Source of the DNA: Flavobacterium sp. HJJ
GTDB taxonomy: Bacteria > Bacteroidota > Bacteroidia > Flavobacteriales > Flavobacteriaceae
Reading direction: 5' to 3'
Assembly (NCBI RefSeq): GCF_015351475.1
Contig: NZ_JADKPR010000035.1
Coordinates: 1-40,905 of the forward strand
Length of the DNA stretch: 40,905 bases
The notes beneath the pieces were generated by a model. That model was not told the DNA's origin. It saw nothing but the letters and a program-made list of their open reading frames with translations, and did no database searches. Shown in pieces: positions 1 to 8,151 of the stretch. Each line of letters starts with the position of its first letter. Positions within the stretch are counted from its first letter, which is position 1. The position numbers and the translations under genes are program-made.

Positions 1-122
1 TTTTTTGTAGTTTAAAATTAATTTTCAGTGACTAAGTGTTATTGTTAAAGTACATTTTAGTTAATATAATAACAGATGTTTTTTCGTACATTCGGATTTG
101 TATTAACAAATAAAACAAAAAA

Positions 123-725
123 ATGAAAAAGAAATTTTTATTATTAGTAACGGTTTTTGCAATTAATTTTGCGAATGCACAAGAGACAACAATGCCAAAA
201 GCAACTTTTTCTAAAGGAGATATGTGGATTGAAGGCGGAATTAGCGTGACTACTGGAGATTCCAGTAATGATTATTTTGCTGTGACTCCAAAAGTAGGTT
301 TTTTTTTGGATCAAAAGTGGGCTGTAGGAGCAGACATCAATTATTCATCTGTTTCTTATCTGTCAAATGGAAACGGTTATGATAAATCAAATTCATTTGG
401 AATTGGAGGATTTGCAAGATATTATTTCTTGAGTTTAGGAAATTTTAAAGCTTATGGTGAAGCTGGTTTGGGGTATAATCATTCAAAAATGGATTATGTT
501 AGCGGTACCTCAAATGTAAGCAATGGTATCAAGGCGAATATTGATTTAGGGATTAACTATTTTTTTACTCCAAAATGGGCAGCAACTTTTACTTTGGCCG
601 AAGTACTGAGTTATAATAATGTGAGCCCAGAGGATGGTGATAGCACTAGTGATTTAGTTATCAATGTGAACTTGTTTAATAATATTTTTGCACAGCCAAA
701 ATTCGGATTATTATACAAATGGTAA
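123..725 (+). CDS. Outer-membrane beta-barrel protein (porin-like)
   Basis: A 200-aa protein with a clear Sec signal peptide (about residues 1-19: MKKK, a hydrophobic core, then ANAQ). The mature part alternates aromatic and polar residues in Gly-rich stretches, as in 8-stranded OmpA/OmpW-like barrels, and ends in ...FGLLYKW, an aromatic C-terminus typical of outer-membrane strands. It probably sits in the outer membrane as a small barrel; no ligand or enzymatic role can be read from it. The ATG follows an A-rich leader without a Shine-Dalgarno sequence, as usual in this phylum. It is monocistronic, followed by a repeat-bearing spacer. The fold class is fairly secure; the function is unknown. 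Confidence 0.8.
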   Translation: MKKKFLLLVTVFAINFANAQETTMPKATFSKGDMWIEGGISVTTGDSSNDYFAVTPKVGFFLDQKWAVGADINYSSVSYLSNGNGYDKSNSFGIGGFARYYFLSLGNFKAYGEAGLGYNHSKMDYVSGTSNVSNGIKANIDLGINYFFTPKWAATFTLAEVLSYNNVSPEDGDSTSDLVINVNLFNNIFAQPKFGLLYKW

Positions 726-768
726 TGTGAAGATTACAGCATATTTAGCCTCTTTAATCGGGAGCAGG

Positions 769-945
769 GCATTCGCATTTAAAAAAAGATAAACACGAAT
801 TTCACCAATTAACATTAATTCTTATCAAAATTGAAATCAAATTTTACAACTTTTTACAGTTTCGAATGTTTTGTGTAATTAAACAGCAATCTTAATTCGT
901 GCAAATTAGTGTAATTCGTGTCAGAAACTTTTAAAAGCGAATGCC
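769..945. repeat. Imperfect 177-bp palindromic repeat in spacer
   Basis: The arms pair across the whole spacer: GCATTCGC at 769-776 with GCGAATGC at 937-944, and ACACGAATT at 793-801 with AATTCGTGT at 913-921. In between, the left arm (793-820) and the right arm (about 894-921) match in most positions once one is reverse-complemented. The octamer AATCGGGA also recurs directly at both outer flanks (about 756-763 and 949-956). No ORF lies inside. It resembles the CACGAATT-rich dispersed intergenic repeats of Flavobacterium; whether it is mobile, a terminator or a structured RNA is unknown. Confidence 0.55.
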
Positions 946-994
946 GTGAATCGGGAGGTTTTTTTATGCGTTAAAATAGCTTTACTTTGTCATT

Positions 995-1891
995 ATGAAT
1001 TGGAAATCATATCTAAAAAGCTATCAGTCTTATTTAAAAATCGAAAGAGGTTTGTCAAAAAATACAATTGATAATTACTCATTTGATATTGAGCGTCTTT
1101 GCTTGTTTTTAAATCAAAATTCGATTTCAGTTTCACCAATTACAATCAAAGAGGAAACTTTACAGCAGTTTATTTATGCGGTTTCCAAAGAAGTAAATCC
1201 GAGATCTCAGGCGAGAATAATTTCGGGACTGAAAAGTTTTTTCTCTTATTTAATATTTGAAGATTATAGAGAAGATAATCCATTGGAATTAATAGAATCT
1301 CCAAAAACAGGACGGAAACTGCCTGATACTTTGGCCGTAGAGGAAATTGATGCGCTTATCTCGGCAATTGATTTGAGTTCTAATGAAGGGGAACGCAACA
1401 GAGCTTTATTAGAAACTTTATACGGCTGCGGACTTCGGGTTTCCGAATTAGTAGCCCTAAAAATATCCGATTTGTTTTTTGAAGAAGGATTTATTAAGAT
1501 TACCGGAAAAGGGAATAAACAGCGTTTTGTTCCTATTGGGGATTTAACTCAAAAATATATCGAGATTTATAAAAGTGAAGTAAGGGTTCATCTTACTATT
1601 CAAAAAGGGTTTGATGACACTTTGTTCTTAAACCGAAGAGGAAAACAATTGACACGGGCAATGATTTTTACAATCATTAAAGATCTGGCTGTGAAAATCA
1701 ATCTGCATAAAAAAATCAGCCCACATACTTTCCGACATTCATTTGCTACTCATTTGTTAGAAAACGGAGCCGATCTGCGGTCCATACAATTAATGCTTGG
1801 TCATGAATCTATTACCACTACTGAGATTTATGTGCATCTGGATAGAAAATATTTAACCGAAGTTATTAATACCTATCATCCAAGAAAGTAA
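995..1891 (+). CDS. xerD: Site-specific tyrosine recombinase XerD
   Basis: The 298-aa length and domain order match XerC/XerD: an N-terminal SAM-like core-binding domain (about 1-100) and a C-terminal catalytic domain (about 107-290). All catalytic residues are visible: R148 in GCGLRVSE, K172 in the TGKGNKQR turn, H244 and R247 in HTFRHSF, H270 in MLGHES and the nucleophile Y279. XerD resolves chromosome dimers at dif with FtsK; Flavobacteria often carry a single main Xer protein, so C versus D naming is uncertain. There is no phage or integron gene beside it, which supports the housekeeping role. A TTTG-containing promoter-like box lies only 6 nt upstream of the ATG, so the mRNA may be nearly leaderless. 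Confidence 0.92.
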   Translation: MNWKSYLKSYQSYLKIERGLSKNTIDNYSFDIERLCLFLNQNSISVSPITIKEETLQQFIYAVSKEVNPRSQARIISGLKSFFSYLIFEDYREDNPLELIESPKTGRKLPDTLAVEEIDALISAIDLSSNEGERNRALLETLYGCGLRVSELVALKISDLFFEEGFIKITGKGNKQRFVPIGDLTQKYIEIYKSEVRVHLTIQKGFDDTLFLNRRGKQLTRAMIFTIIKDLAVKINLHKKISPHTFRHSFATHLLENGADLRSIQLMLGHESITTTEIYVHLDRKYLTEVINTYHPRK

Positions 1892-1974
1892 TTTTTATAA
1901 TAAATATATTCTTTTTGTAATAATATCATTTAAGTTTCAATATTTTTGCAGTTATTTTAAGAAGTTTATAGAAT

Positions 1975-3480
1975 ATGATCTTTACAGCCAATAAAACCCC
2001 AGAAGATTTAAATAAATTATATGAAAGTTTAATAAAACAGCTTCCTAATATAATCTTTCAGATAAGGGTAAATTCTCTTAAACAAATAACAGTTGATTTT
2101 TTGAGCAAACCAATTGAGATTCTTGACGAATTTTCGATACAGGAATTTCTTGAAGACTCTTATAATTTGTCCAACTATAAAATTTATGAGCCAGATTTAA
2201 AGATGTTTTTGGATTCATACGAAAAAGCTATTTCAGGTAATGAAAAATGGGATGTCGATTTTAGACTGCTAATGCCTGAAAGTGGTTATAAATGGATTCG
2301 TATTGATGCAACACCAAAAAAGAATGATCATAACGAGGTAGTGTTTTATGGATTAATTTCGGATATAACGATTGTGAAGGAGCAGGAAATCAGATTAAAA
2401 GTTGCTGATGAAAGATATCATTTTGCGGTGCAGGCTTCTGATCGTGGAGTTTGGGACTGGGATTTAATTACTAATAAAGTATACTACTCTTCGGAATCGA
2501 TGAAGATACTGGAATTAACAGAGTCAGATTTAGTTGCTTCACCAGAGGAATGGGATGAGAGAGTACATCCTGATGATCGTGAAGAATATTATGGAAATAT
2601 CAATCTGCATTTTGAAAACAAAATTCCGTTCTACGAAACCTGTCACAGAGTTCTGTGTTCAGGAAAATACAAATGGATTCTGGACAGAGGAAAAGTTATT
2701 GAAAGAGACGATGAAGGGAAGCCTTTACGTATTGTAGGTACACACACTGATATTTCTGAACAAAAAGAAAAAGAAATTGAGCTTGCCAAAATGCTCGAAA
2801 TTGTAAATACTCAAAATAATAAACTGCTAAATTTTGCACATATTGTTTCTCATAATTTAAGAACGCACAGCGGTAATATAAAATCATTACTGGATCTGCA
2901 TAAAGAAGCACTCTTGTCGGAATCTGATACCTTAAGCAATATTCAGATTGTTTCAGATGAATTGTTTTCGACTATTGAAAACCTGAATGACTTAGTAAGT
3001 ATTTATACAGAAAGAGAAGATAATATGCAGCTTTTGAAAATGAATAATTTTATTGATAAAGTATTGGATGTACTGTGTGAATCTATTAAGCTGAAAGGAA
3101 TTCAGGTTTTGAATTATGTTCCAAGTTCGGTAAAAGTACTTTGTATTCCTGCTTATCTAGAGAGTATCATGTTAAACTTAGTTACGAATGCTGTTAAATA
3201 TTCTGATCCAAATAAGGATGCAAAAATTATATTTACTACAGAGCCTAATAATGATTTTGTTGTTCTGAATGTAAAAGACAACGGATTAGGAATCGATTTA
3301 GAAAAACATAAAGACTCTATTTTTGGATTGTATAAAACATTTCATAGAAATAATGATGCAAGAGGAGTAGGTCTGTATTTGACAAAGAATCAAATTGAAA
3401 ATATGGGCGGTAAAATTGAGGTAGAAAGTACTCTTAATTTTGGAACAACTTTTAAGATTTATTTTAAAAAGGAGGTTTAA
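1975..3480 (+). CDS. PAS-domain sensor histidine kinase (orphan)
   Basis: A 501-aa kinase without a signal peptide or membrane segment, hence cytoplasmic. Order: a first PAS-like fold (about 15-135), a second PAS_3-type fold with PAC tail (about 145-263), a short coiled coil (263-285), a phospho-acceptor helix with H293 in VSHNLRTHSG, and a HATPase_c domain (about 390-500) with N-box NLVTNAVKYS, G1 DNGLGID (435-441) and a G2 region ARGVGLYLTKNQ. It should autophosphorylate in response to a ligand or redox cue sensed by the PAS modules. No response regulator lies next to it, so the partner is unknown. It ends just before a bidirectional terminator. Confidence 0.88.
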   Translation: MIFTANKTPEDLNKLYESLIKQLPNIIFQIRVNSLKQITVDFLSKPIEILDEFSIQEFLEDSYNLSNYKIYEPDLKMFLDSYEKAISGNEKWDVDFRLLMPESGYKWIRIDATPKKNDHNEVVFYGLISDITIVKEQEIRLKVADERYHFAVQASDRGVWDWDLITNKVYYSSESMKILELTESDLVASPEEWDERVHPDDREEYYGNINLHFENKIPFYETCHRVLCSGKYKWILDRGKVIERDDEGKPLRIVGTHTDISEQKEKEIELAKMLEIVNTQNNKLLNFAHIVSHNLRTHSGNIKSLLDLHKEALLSESDTLSNIQIVSDELFSTIENLNDLVSIYTEREDNMQLLKMNNFIDKVLDVLCESIKLKGIQVLNYVPSSVKVLCIPAYLESIMLNLVTNAVKYSDPNKDAKIIFTTEPNNDFVVLNVKDNGLGIDLEKHKDSIFGLYKTFHRNNDARGVGLYLTKNQIENMGGKIEVESTLNFGTTFKIYFKKEV

Positions 3481-3516
3481 TCGTTCTAAAATAGTCTTTT
3501 AGTTTTATTTCAAAAT

Positions 3517-3560
3517 AAAAAATCCAAATTCCGATTTATTATTGGAATTTGGATTTTTTT
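3517..3560. terminator. Bidirectional terminator, kinase / rny
   Basis: A perfect 16-bp stem (3517-3532 with 3544-3559), an 11-nt loop, and an A-tract on one side with a T-tract on the other. It lies between convergent genes and can end transcription from both strands. Confidence 0.85.
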
Positions 3561-3598
3561 GTATTTCAATCTTTTCTAAATCTTAAAAAAGGCAACTG

Positions 3599-5161
3599 TT
3601 ATTTTGCAATATTTACCGCTCTGGTTTCTCTGATTACAGTAACTTTTACCTGACCAGGATATGTCATTTCGGTTTGAATTTTTTGTGAAATTTCAAAAGA
3701 TAAATTAGCGGCATTTTCATCAGAAACTTTTTCGCTTTCTACAATAACACGAAGCTCTCTTCCGGCTTGGATTGCATACGCGTTTTTCACTCCGCTGAAT
3801 CCGTAAGCAACTTCTTCAAGATCTTTCAGACGCTGGATGTAAGAATCCAAAACTTGTCTTCTTGCACCTGGTCTTGCACCTGAAATTGCATCACAGACCT
3901 GAACGATAGGTGATAATAATGATTTCATTTCTATCTCATCGTGGTGGGCACCGATAGCGTTGCATACTTCTTCTTTTTCACCATACTTTTCAGCCCACTG
4001 CATACCTAATAAAGCGTGAGGTAAATCACTTTCTGCATCCGGCACTTTACCAATATCGTGAAGCAGTCCTGCTCTTTTAGCAAGTTTAACGTTTAATCCT
4101 AATTCAGCAGCCATGATACCGCAGAGTTTTGAAACCTCACGGGAGTGCTGTAGTAAATTTTGTCCGTAAGAAGAACGGTATTTCATTCTTCCTACTACTT
4201 TTATCAGTTCAGGGTGTAATCCGTGGATTCCTAAATCGATAACAGTACGTTTTCCTACTTCAATGATTTCGTCATCAATCTGTTTGGTTGTTTTGGCAAC
4301 AACTTCTTCGATACGCGCAGGGTGGATACGTCCGTCTGTAACCAATTTATGTAAAGCCAAACGGGCAATTTCTCTTCGTACAGGATCAAAACAAGAAAGG
4401 ATGATCGCTTCCGGTGTGTCATCAACGATAATCTCAACACCAGTTGCTGCTTCAAGTGCACGGATATTTCTTCCTTCACGTCCAATGATTCTACCTTTTA
4501 CATCATCTGATTCAATGTTGAAAACAGAAACGCAGTTTTCTACTGCTTCTTCAGTACCAACTCTTTGAATAGTGTTAATGATGATTTTTTTGGCTTCCTG
4601 CTGTGCGGTTAGTTTAGCTTCTTCAATTGTATCTTGAATATGCGACATTGCTTTGCTTTTTGCTTCAGCTTTTAAACCTTCAACAAGCTGTTCCTTAGCT
4701 TCTTCTGCAGATAATCCAGAGATAACTTCAAGCTGCTGTAACTGGCTTTTGTGAAGACGGTCAACTTCCTGCTGTTTTTTCTCTAAATTGTCGATTTTAG
4801 AATTGTATTCGGCAGTTTTGTTTTCAAAATCATCATTTACTTTTTTAGCTTTTGATAATTCATTTGAAACCTGTGATTCTTTATCGCGCACTCTTTTTTC
4901 TACCTCGGCTACTTTTTTGTCTCTAGCCAGAATTACCTGTTCGTGCTCTGCTTTTAATTCAATAAATTTTTCTTTTGCCTGAAGGATTTTGTCTTTTTTG
5001 ATATTTTCAGCCTCAAGATTGGCGTCTTTTAGTATCGAAGCAGCTTCTTTTTTAGCACTTTTAATCAAATTAGAGATGTTGCTTTTTTCGATGATTTTGG
5101 CGATGCCAAATCCTAGCGCAATACCTGTAATTCCTGAAATAATTATTGTTATGATGTCCAT
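3599..5161 (-). CDS. rny: Ribonuclease Y
   Basis: A 520-aa endoribonuclease that starts mRNA decay at the membrane. An N-terminal transmembrane helix (about 4-22) is followed by a long charged coiled coil (about 35-200), a KH domain with GRIIGREGRN at 223-232, and an HD domain with the metal-binding pair H368-D369 in LLHDIGK. The length matches the family (about 520 aa). Transcribed on the same strand, 28 nt downstream of the 6S-like RNA and behind zapA, so read-through from the zapA promoter is plausible. All family motifs are intact. Confidence 0.96.
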   Translation of the reverse strand: MDIITIIISGITGIALGFGIAKIIEKSNISNLIKSAKKEAASILKDANLEAENIKKDKILQAKEKFIELKAEHEQVILARDKKVAEVEKRVRDKESQVSNELSKAKKVNDDFENKTAEYNSKIDNLEKKQQEVDRLHKSQLQQLEVISGLSAEEAKEQLVEGLKAEAKSKAMSHIQDTIEEAKLTAQQEAKKIIINTIQRVGTEEAVENCVSVFNIESDDVKGRIIGREGRNIRALEAATGVEIIVDDTPEAIILSCFDPVRREIARLALHKLVTDGRIHPARIEEVVAKTTKQIDDEIIEVGKRTVIDLGIHGLHPELIKVVGRMKYRSSYGQNLLQHSREVSKLCGIMAAELGLNVKLAKRAGLLHDIGKVPDAESDLPHALLGMQWAEKYGEKEEVCNAIGAHHDEIEMKSLLSPIVQVCDAISGARPGARRQVLDSYIQRLKDLEEVAYGFSGVKNAYAIQAGRELRVIVESEKVSDENAANLSFEISQKIQTEMTYPGQVKVTVIRETRAVNIAK

Positions 5162-5182
5162 GTTTGTTAAAAATTAATATAT

Positions 5183-5342
5183 AAAAAAAGCCTACATTAG
5201 AAGTTGTATAAACTCGAAAAGACAAGTTTTGAGCTAACTCACTGTTCAAGTTTCCTCGCCGAAGCGTGGCATGCTCTAGTAGTGATGATTCGCTCATTCT
5301 AAATTGTTAGTGTTGAGTTTACCAATATGAACTAATGTAGGC
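5183..5342 (-). ncRNA. ssrS: 6S-like RNA (6S-Flavo type)
   Basis: Read on the minus strand, an 11-bp perfect terminal helix (5332-5342 with 5190-5200) encloses a rod-like fold. Going inward, a 7-bp helix (5315-5321 with 5209-5215) is followed by a large bubble (18 nt at 5297-5314, 14 nt at 5216-5229), then 5-bp helices (5292-5296 with 5230-5234; 5281-5285 with 5239-5243) and an apical stem CGC-UUCG-GCG. The 3' end is followed by seven U. A long hairpin with a central bubble mimicking an open promoter is the hallmark of 6S RNA, which binds RNA polymerase. A Flavobacteria-specific class, 6S-Flavo, is known. Position after zapA matches the zapA-ssrS order of enterobacteria. Exact 5' end is inferred; no promoter was recognised just upstream. 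Confidence 0.82.
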
Positions 5343-5368
5343 AGTATCTTAGTCTATGTAAAGAACGT

Positions 5369-5662
5369 TTAGTTTTCGAGATATTCGTCTAAAAGCAAAT
5401 TGATTTTATTTAATCTTTCAATGGTTTCCTCTCCATTTATGGTGTTGTCAATCTGTTTTTGTTCAGCTTGAGAAGCAAACTGTAAGGCGCACATGGCCAA
5501 TACATCCTGTTTGTCTCTCACGGCATAATTTTCTTCAAATTGCTTAATCATCGCATCAATTTTTTTGGAAGCGGTTCTAAGTCCTTCTTCCTGTGCAAAA
5601 TCTACCGTCAATGGGTAAACTCTGTCTGCAATTGATATTTTAATTTTAAGCTTTTCGTCCAT
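5369..5662 (-). CDS. zapA: Cell division protein ZapA
   Basis: A 97-aa protein from the ATG at 5662 (MDEKLKIKISIADR). A GTG three codons upstream (5671) overlaps the stop codon of the preceding gene by one base and could start a 100-aa form; I prefer the ATG because the conserved N-terminus begins there. The family pattern is a short beta-strand region (IKISIADRVYPLTV) followed by long helices rich in Glu, Lys and Gln (about 45-97) that form an antiparallel dimer or tetramer. ZapA bundles FtsZ protofilaments at the division ring. It follows a coiled-coil gene and precedes the 6S-like RNA. Confidence 0.9.
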   Translation of the reverse strand: MDEKLKIKISIADRVYPLTVDFAQEEGLRTASKKIDAMIKQFEENYAVRDKQDVLAMCALQFASQAEQKQIDNTINGEETIERLNKINLLLDEYLEN

Positions 5663-5670
5663 TTTTTTCA

Positions 5671-5961
5671 CTAATCTGACAGCTGTGCTATACAGTAATC
5701 AATTTCACGAATTATTGAATTTATTTTAAGCTTTGTATCTCTTTTATTGTCGTCACTGCCTAATAATGTATTGGCTATTTTGAGTGTTTCTAATTGTGCT
5801 TTTAAAGCTTCAATCTCTTTGGATTGGTTTTGTATTAACACTGCAGCATTCTTCAACTCTTTATGTAATTCCTGATTGTTTTTTTCTAAACTTTTAATTT
5901 TTAAAAAAAGTTTTCCAATCTTATTTTCAAGAGTATCAATTATTTCTGCAATCACACTCAT
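5671..5961 (-). CDS. Small coiled-coil protein upstream of zapA (ZapB-like?)
   Basis: A 96-aa, nearly all-helical protein with heptad-like Leu/Ile spacing from about residue 5 to 65 (LENKIGKLFLKIKSLEKNN onward). A short second helix at the C-terminus follows a DDNKRDTK break. No signal peptide or catalytic motif. It overlaps or abuts zapA and shares its promoter, so a division-ring role with ZapA is likely. In size and coiled-coil character it resembles ZapB, but coiled coils match many things, so this is inference from context. A promoter with both boxes lies 29 bp upstream. Confidence 0.75.
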   Translation of the reverse strand: MSVIAEIIDTLENKIGKLFLKIKSLEKNNQELHKELKNAAVLIQNQSKEIEALKAQLETLKIANTLLGSDDNKRDTKLKINSIIREIDYCIAQLSD

Positions 5962-5989
5962 TATAATTCCTATTCATTACTTAATCTTA

Positions 5990-6019
5990 CAAAGTTAGTA
6001 TTCCTTTTTATTAATGCAA
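5990..6019 (-). promoter_or_regulatory. Bacteroidetes-type promoter for coiled-coil-zapA operon
   Basis: Minus strand: -7 box TAACTTTG at 5997-5990, matching TAnnTTTG, with TTG at 6019-6017 as the -33 element and a 19-bp spacer. Position and orientation suit the operon starting at 5961. Confidence 0.65.
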
Positions 6020-6444
6020 TATTTTATTGGTTTTTTTATATTAAAATAATCAATGTACTGGTAATCAGTTGGTTGTGTTTTTGTTAAGTTTTGCCTTTCA
6101 ATTGGATTTAGATGTAGATGCGGCTGTCTCCAAAAATGCCTGATATTTACTTTTTAGCCCTGATCGAAACGGCATCCTTTGCTTTTTTTCTTTAGAAAAG
6201 CAAAGATATAGTGCAGAGCAGGTTCCATACTTCCTAAAATGCCTTATTCTTTTGCTCCTGAAAATTAATAAAGGCAATCTGATTTGTGGGTTTTGCTTGC
6301 TTTTTTTATCTTAGCAAAAATGTATTACAGGGTATGAAGAGAAATATAAACGGATTGTAAAACCCTAATACAGTTTTGTGAAAACGGGATTTGGAAATTG
6401 GTTTTAATTTCGGATGACCGATTAAAAATGATTTATAACTGCAT
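5998..6444. other. Long spacer before the peptidase gene
   Basis: No convincing ORF on either strand. It holds the Flavo-1-like RNA candidate (6150-6235); the rest is AT-rich sequence with short T tracts and no promoter that I can place for the gene starting at 6445. Confidence 0.6.
6150..6235 (+). ncRNA. Flavo-1-like structured RNA candidate
   Basis: Core order: AGCCCTGAT, GGCATCC, a 10-bp hairpin (6177-6186 with 6196-6205, 9-nt loop), then AGATATAGTG and AGCAGG. CCTG at 6159-6162 can pair with CAGG at 6219-6222, closing the structure. From memory, the same frame occurs in many Flavobacterium spacers with CCCG/CGGG in place of CCTG/CAGG and a different hairpin sequence, which would be covariation. 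I associate it with the published Flavo-1 motif, but the family name is not certain. Function unknown. Confidence 0.5.
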
Positions 6445-8139
6445 ATGAAACTTTCCTTTTTTTTATTTCTATTTTCTGCTGTTCTTTTTGCTCAGGCTGA
6501 GTATCCTAAAGATTACTTTCGTCCGCCTCTTGATATTCCGCTGAAACTGTCGGGGAATTTCGGGGAATTGAGACCTAATCATTTTCATGCTGGTTTTGAC
6601 ATGAAAACCCTTCAAAAAGAGGGTTTAAACGTATATGCGGTGGCTGATGGATATGTTTCCAGAATTAAAATTTCTACTTTCGGTAATGGAAAGACAATTT
6701 ACATCGATCATCCTAACGGATTTACTTCGGTGTACGGACATTTGCAGAGAGCAACAGATTCTATTGAAGGTTTTATAAAGTATACACATTATAAAGAGAA
6801 GTCTTTTGAGATTGAGATGTATTTTATGCCCAATCAGCTGCCTGTTAAAAAAGGACAGCTTATAGCTCTTTCTGGTAATACAGGAGCATCTGAAGGGCCG
6901 CATCTGCATTTTGAATTTAGAGATACAAAGTCGGAGAAAATAATCAATCCGATGTTTTTTGGGTTTGATGTTCTGATGCAGGATACTAAGAAACCGATAG
7001 TTTCCAATCTGTATGTTTATCCTTTGGATTCAAAAACAACGGTCAATCATGCCCAGCGGCGTATCCCGGTTAATTTATCACTGCAAAAAGACGGAACGTA
7101 TCTGGCAGATAAAGTGTCGGCTAATGGAAAGATTGGTTTTGGAATTGCAACTTTTGATTATGATGATGTATCGTTTAATAAAAACGGTGTTTTTAATGTG
7201 GACTTGTCTAATAATGGAAAATCTATTTTCGGATATCAATTTAATACTTATGCCTTTGATGAAATGCGTTATGTAAATGCGCTTATTGATTATTCATTTT
7301 ATAAAAAAACTGGTCAGAGGATTCAAAAGCTATTTATGAATCCGCCTTATAATCTGAGTATTATAAAAAGTGATGAGTCTAAAGGTGTTATCATGCCGTC
7401 TCCAAATTTATCTAATGTATGCAGTTTAGTTGTTTCTGATTATTATGGCAATAAAACAACAATTTCCATTCCAGTCGAATATGATTCTCTTTCTACAGTA
7501 ATCGAAAAAGAACCAGCTGCAGCAAATTATGTTGTGAAAGCTTCAAAAGACTGTTTTTTTGAAAAAGACAAATGTTCTGTTTTTTTTCCTGCAGGAACAT
7601 TCTATAATGATTTTGATTTAAATTTTGATGTAAAAAATAATGTACTGACAGCACATGACGATACTGTTCCAGCGCATACTAATTTTACAATTACGATGGA
7701 GAACAGCAGTTATGTAAATAATAAAGACAAAGTTTTTATAGGCAGAATATCTGGTAATGGGGTAAGTTATAATACGACCCGAGAAAAAAATAATGTTTAT
7801 GAAACGAGAGTAAAGACTTTGGGACAGTACAAATTGGTTTTGGATACTGTTGCACCTGTGATTAGTATTTCAAAATCTATTGAGGGCAAAAGACTGGATG
7901 ATCAAAAGGTTCTTCAGGTTCGTATTTCGGATGGTTTATCTGGAATACAATCCTATAACGGTTACCTGAATGGGAAATGGATTTTAATGGAATATGATAA
8001 TAAGACCAATCTTTTGACACATTATTTCAGTGACGGAATTGCTGCTGAAGGCGATAATGAATTAAAAGTAGTTGTAGTTGATAATGTAGGTAATTCTGCT
8101 ACCTTTGAGACGCATTTTCTACGAAATAAAAAACAGTAA
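6445..8139 (+). CDS. Secreted M23 (LytM) family metallopeptidase
   Basis: A 564-aa exported protein with signal peptide (about 1-18, ending LFAQA). The LytM/lysostaphin fold lies at about 35-170, and both zinc motifs are complete: H48-x3-D52 in HFHAGFD and HLH at 153-155 in GPHLHFEF. The family cleaves peptide cross-links in peptidoglycan. The long C-terminal part (about 175-560) is beta-rich, with Ig-like character near the end (DTVAPVISISKSIEG and NVGNSATF); it may bind wall or partner proteins. It is followed after 12 nt by the TonB-dependent receptor, so the two are probably co-transcribed. Confidence 0.9.
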   Translation: MKLSFFLFLFSAVLFAQAEYPKDYFRPPLDIPLKLSGNFGELRPNHFHAGFDMKTLQKEGLNVYAVADGYVSRIKISTFGNGKTIYIDHPNGFTSVYGHLQRATDSIEGFIKYTHYKEKSFEIEMYFMPNQLPVKKGQLIALSGNTGASEGPHLHFEFRDTKSEKIINPMFFGFDVLMQDTKKPIVSNLYVYPLDSKTTVNHAQRRIPVNLSLQKDGTYLADKVSANGKIGFGIATFDYDDVSFNKNGVFNVDLSNNGKSIFGYQFNTYAFDEMRYVNALIDYSFYKKTGQRIQKLFMNPPYNLSIIKSDESKGVIMPSPNLSNVCSLVVSDYYGNKTTISIPVEYDSLSTVIEKEPAAANYVVKASKDCFFEKDKCSVFFPAGTFYNDFDLNFDVKNNVLTAHDDTVPAHTNFTITMENSSYVNNKDKVFIGRISGNGVSYNTTREKNNVYETRVKTLGQYKLVLDTVAPVISISKSIEGKRLDDQKVLQVRISDGLSGIQSYNGYLNGKWILMEYDNKTNLLTHYFSDGIAAEGDNELKVVVVDNVGNSATFETHFLRNKKQ

Positions 8140-8151
8140 AATTAAAACCAA

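Noticed and set aside
1975..3480. Two-component operon with a response regulator
   Set aside because: Neighbours are xerD and, convergent, rny; no receiver domain gene is present.
4263..4568. 101-aa plus-strand frame inside rny
   Set aside because: Antisense to the conserved KH/HD region of rny; low-complexity Ser/Thr composition, no start signals.
5070..5297. 75-aa minus-strand frame across the rny start and the 6S-like RNA
   Set aside because: Covers a structured RNA and overlaps rny in another frame; no protein pattern.
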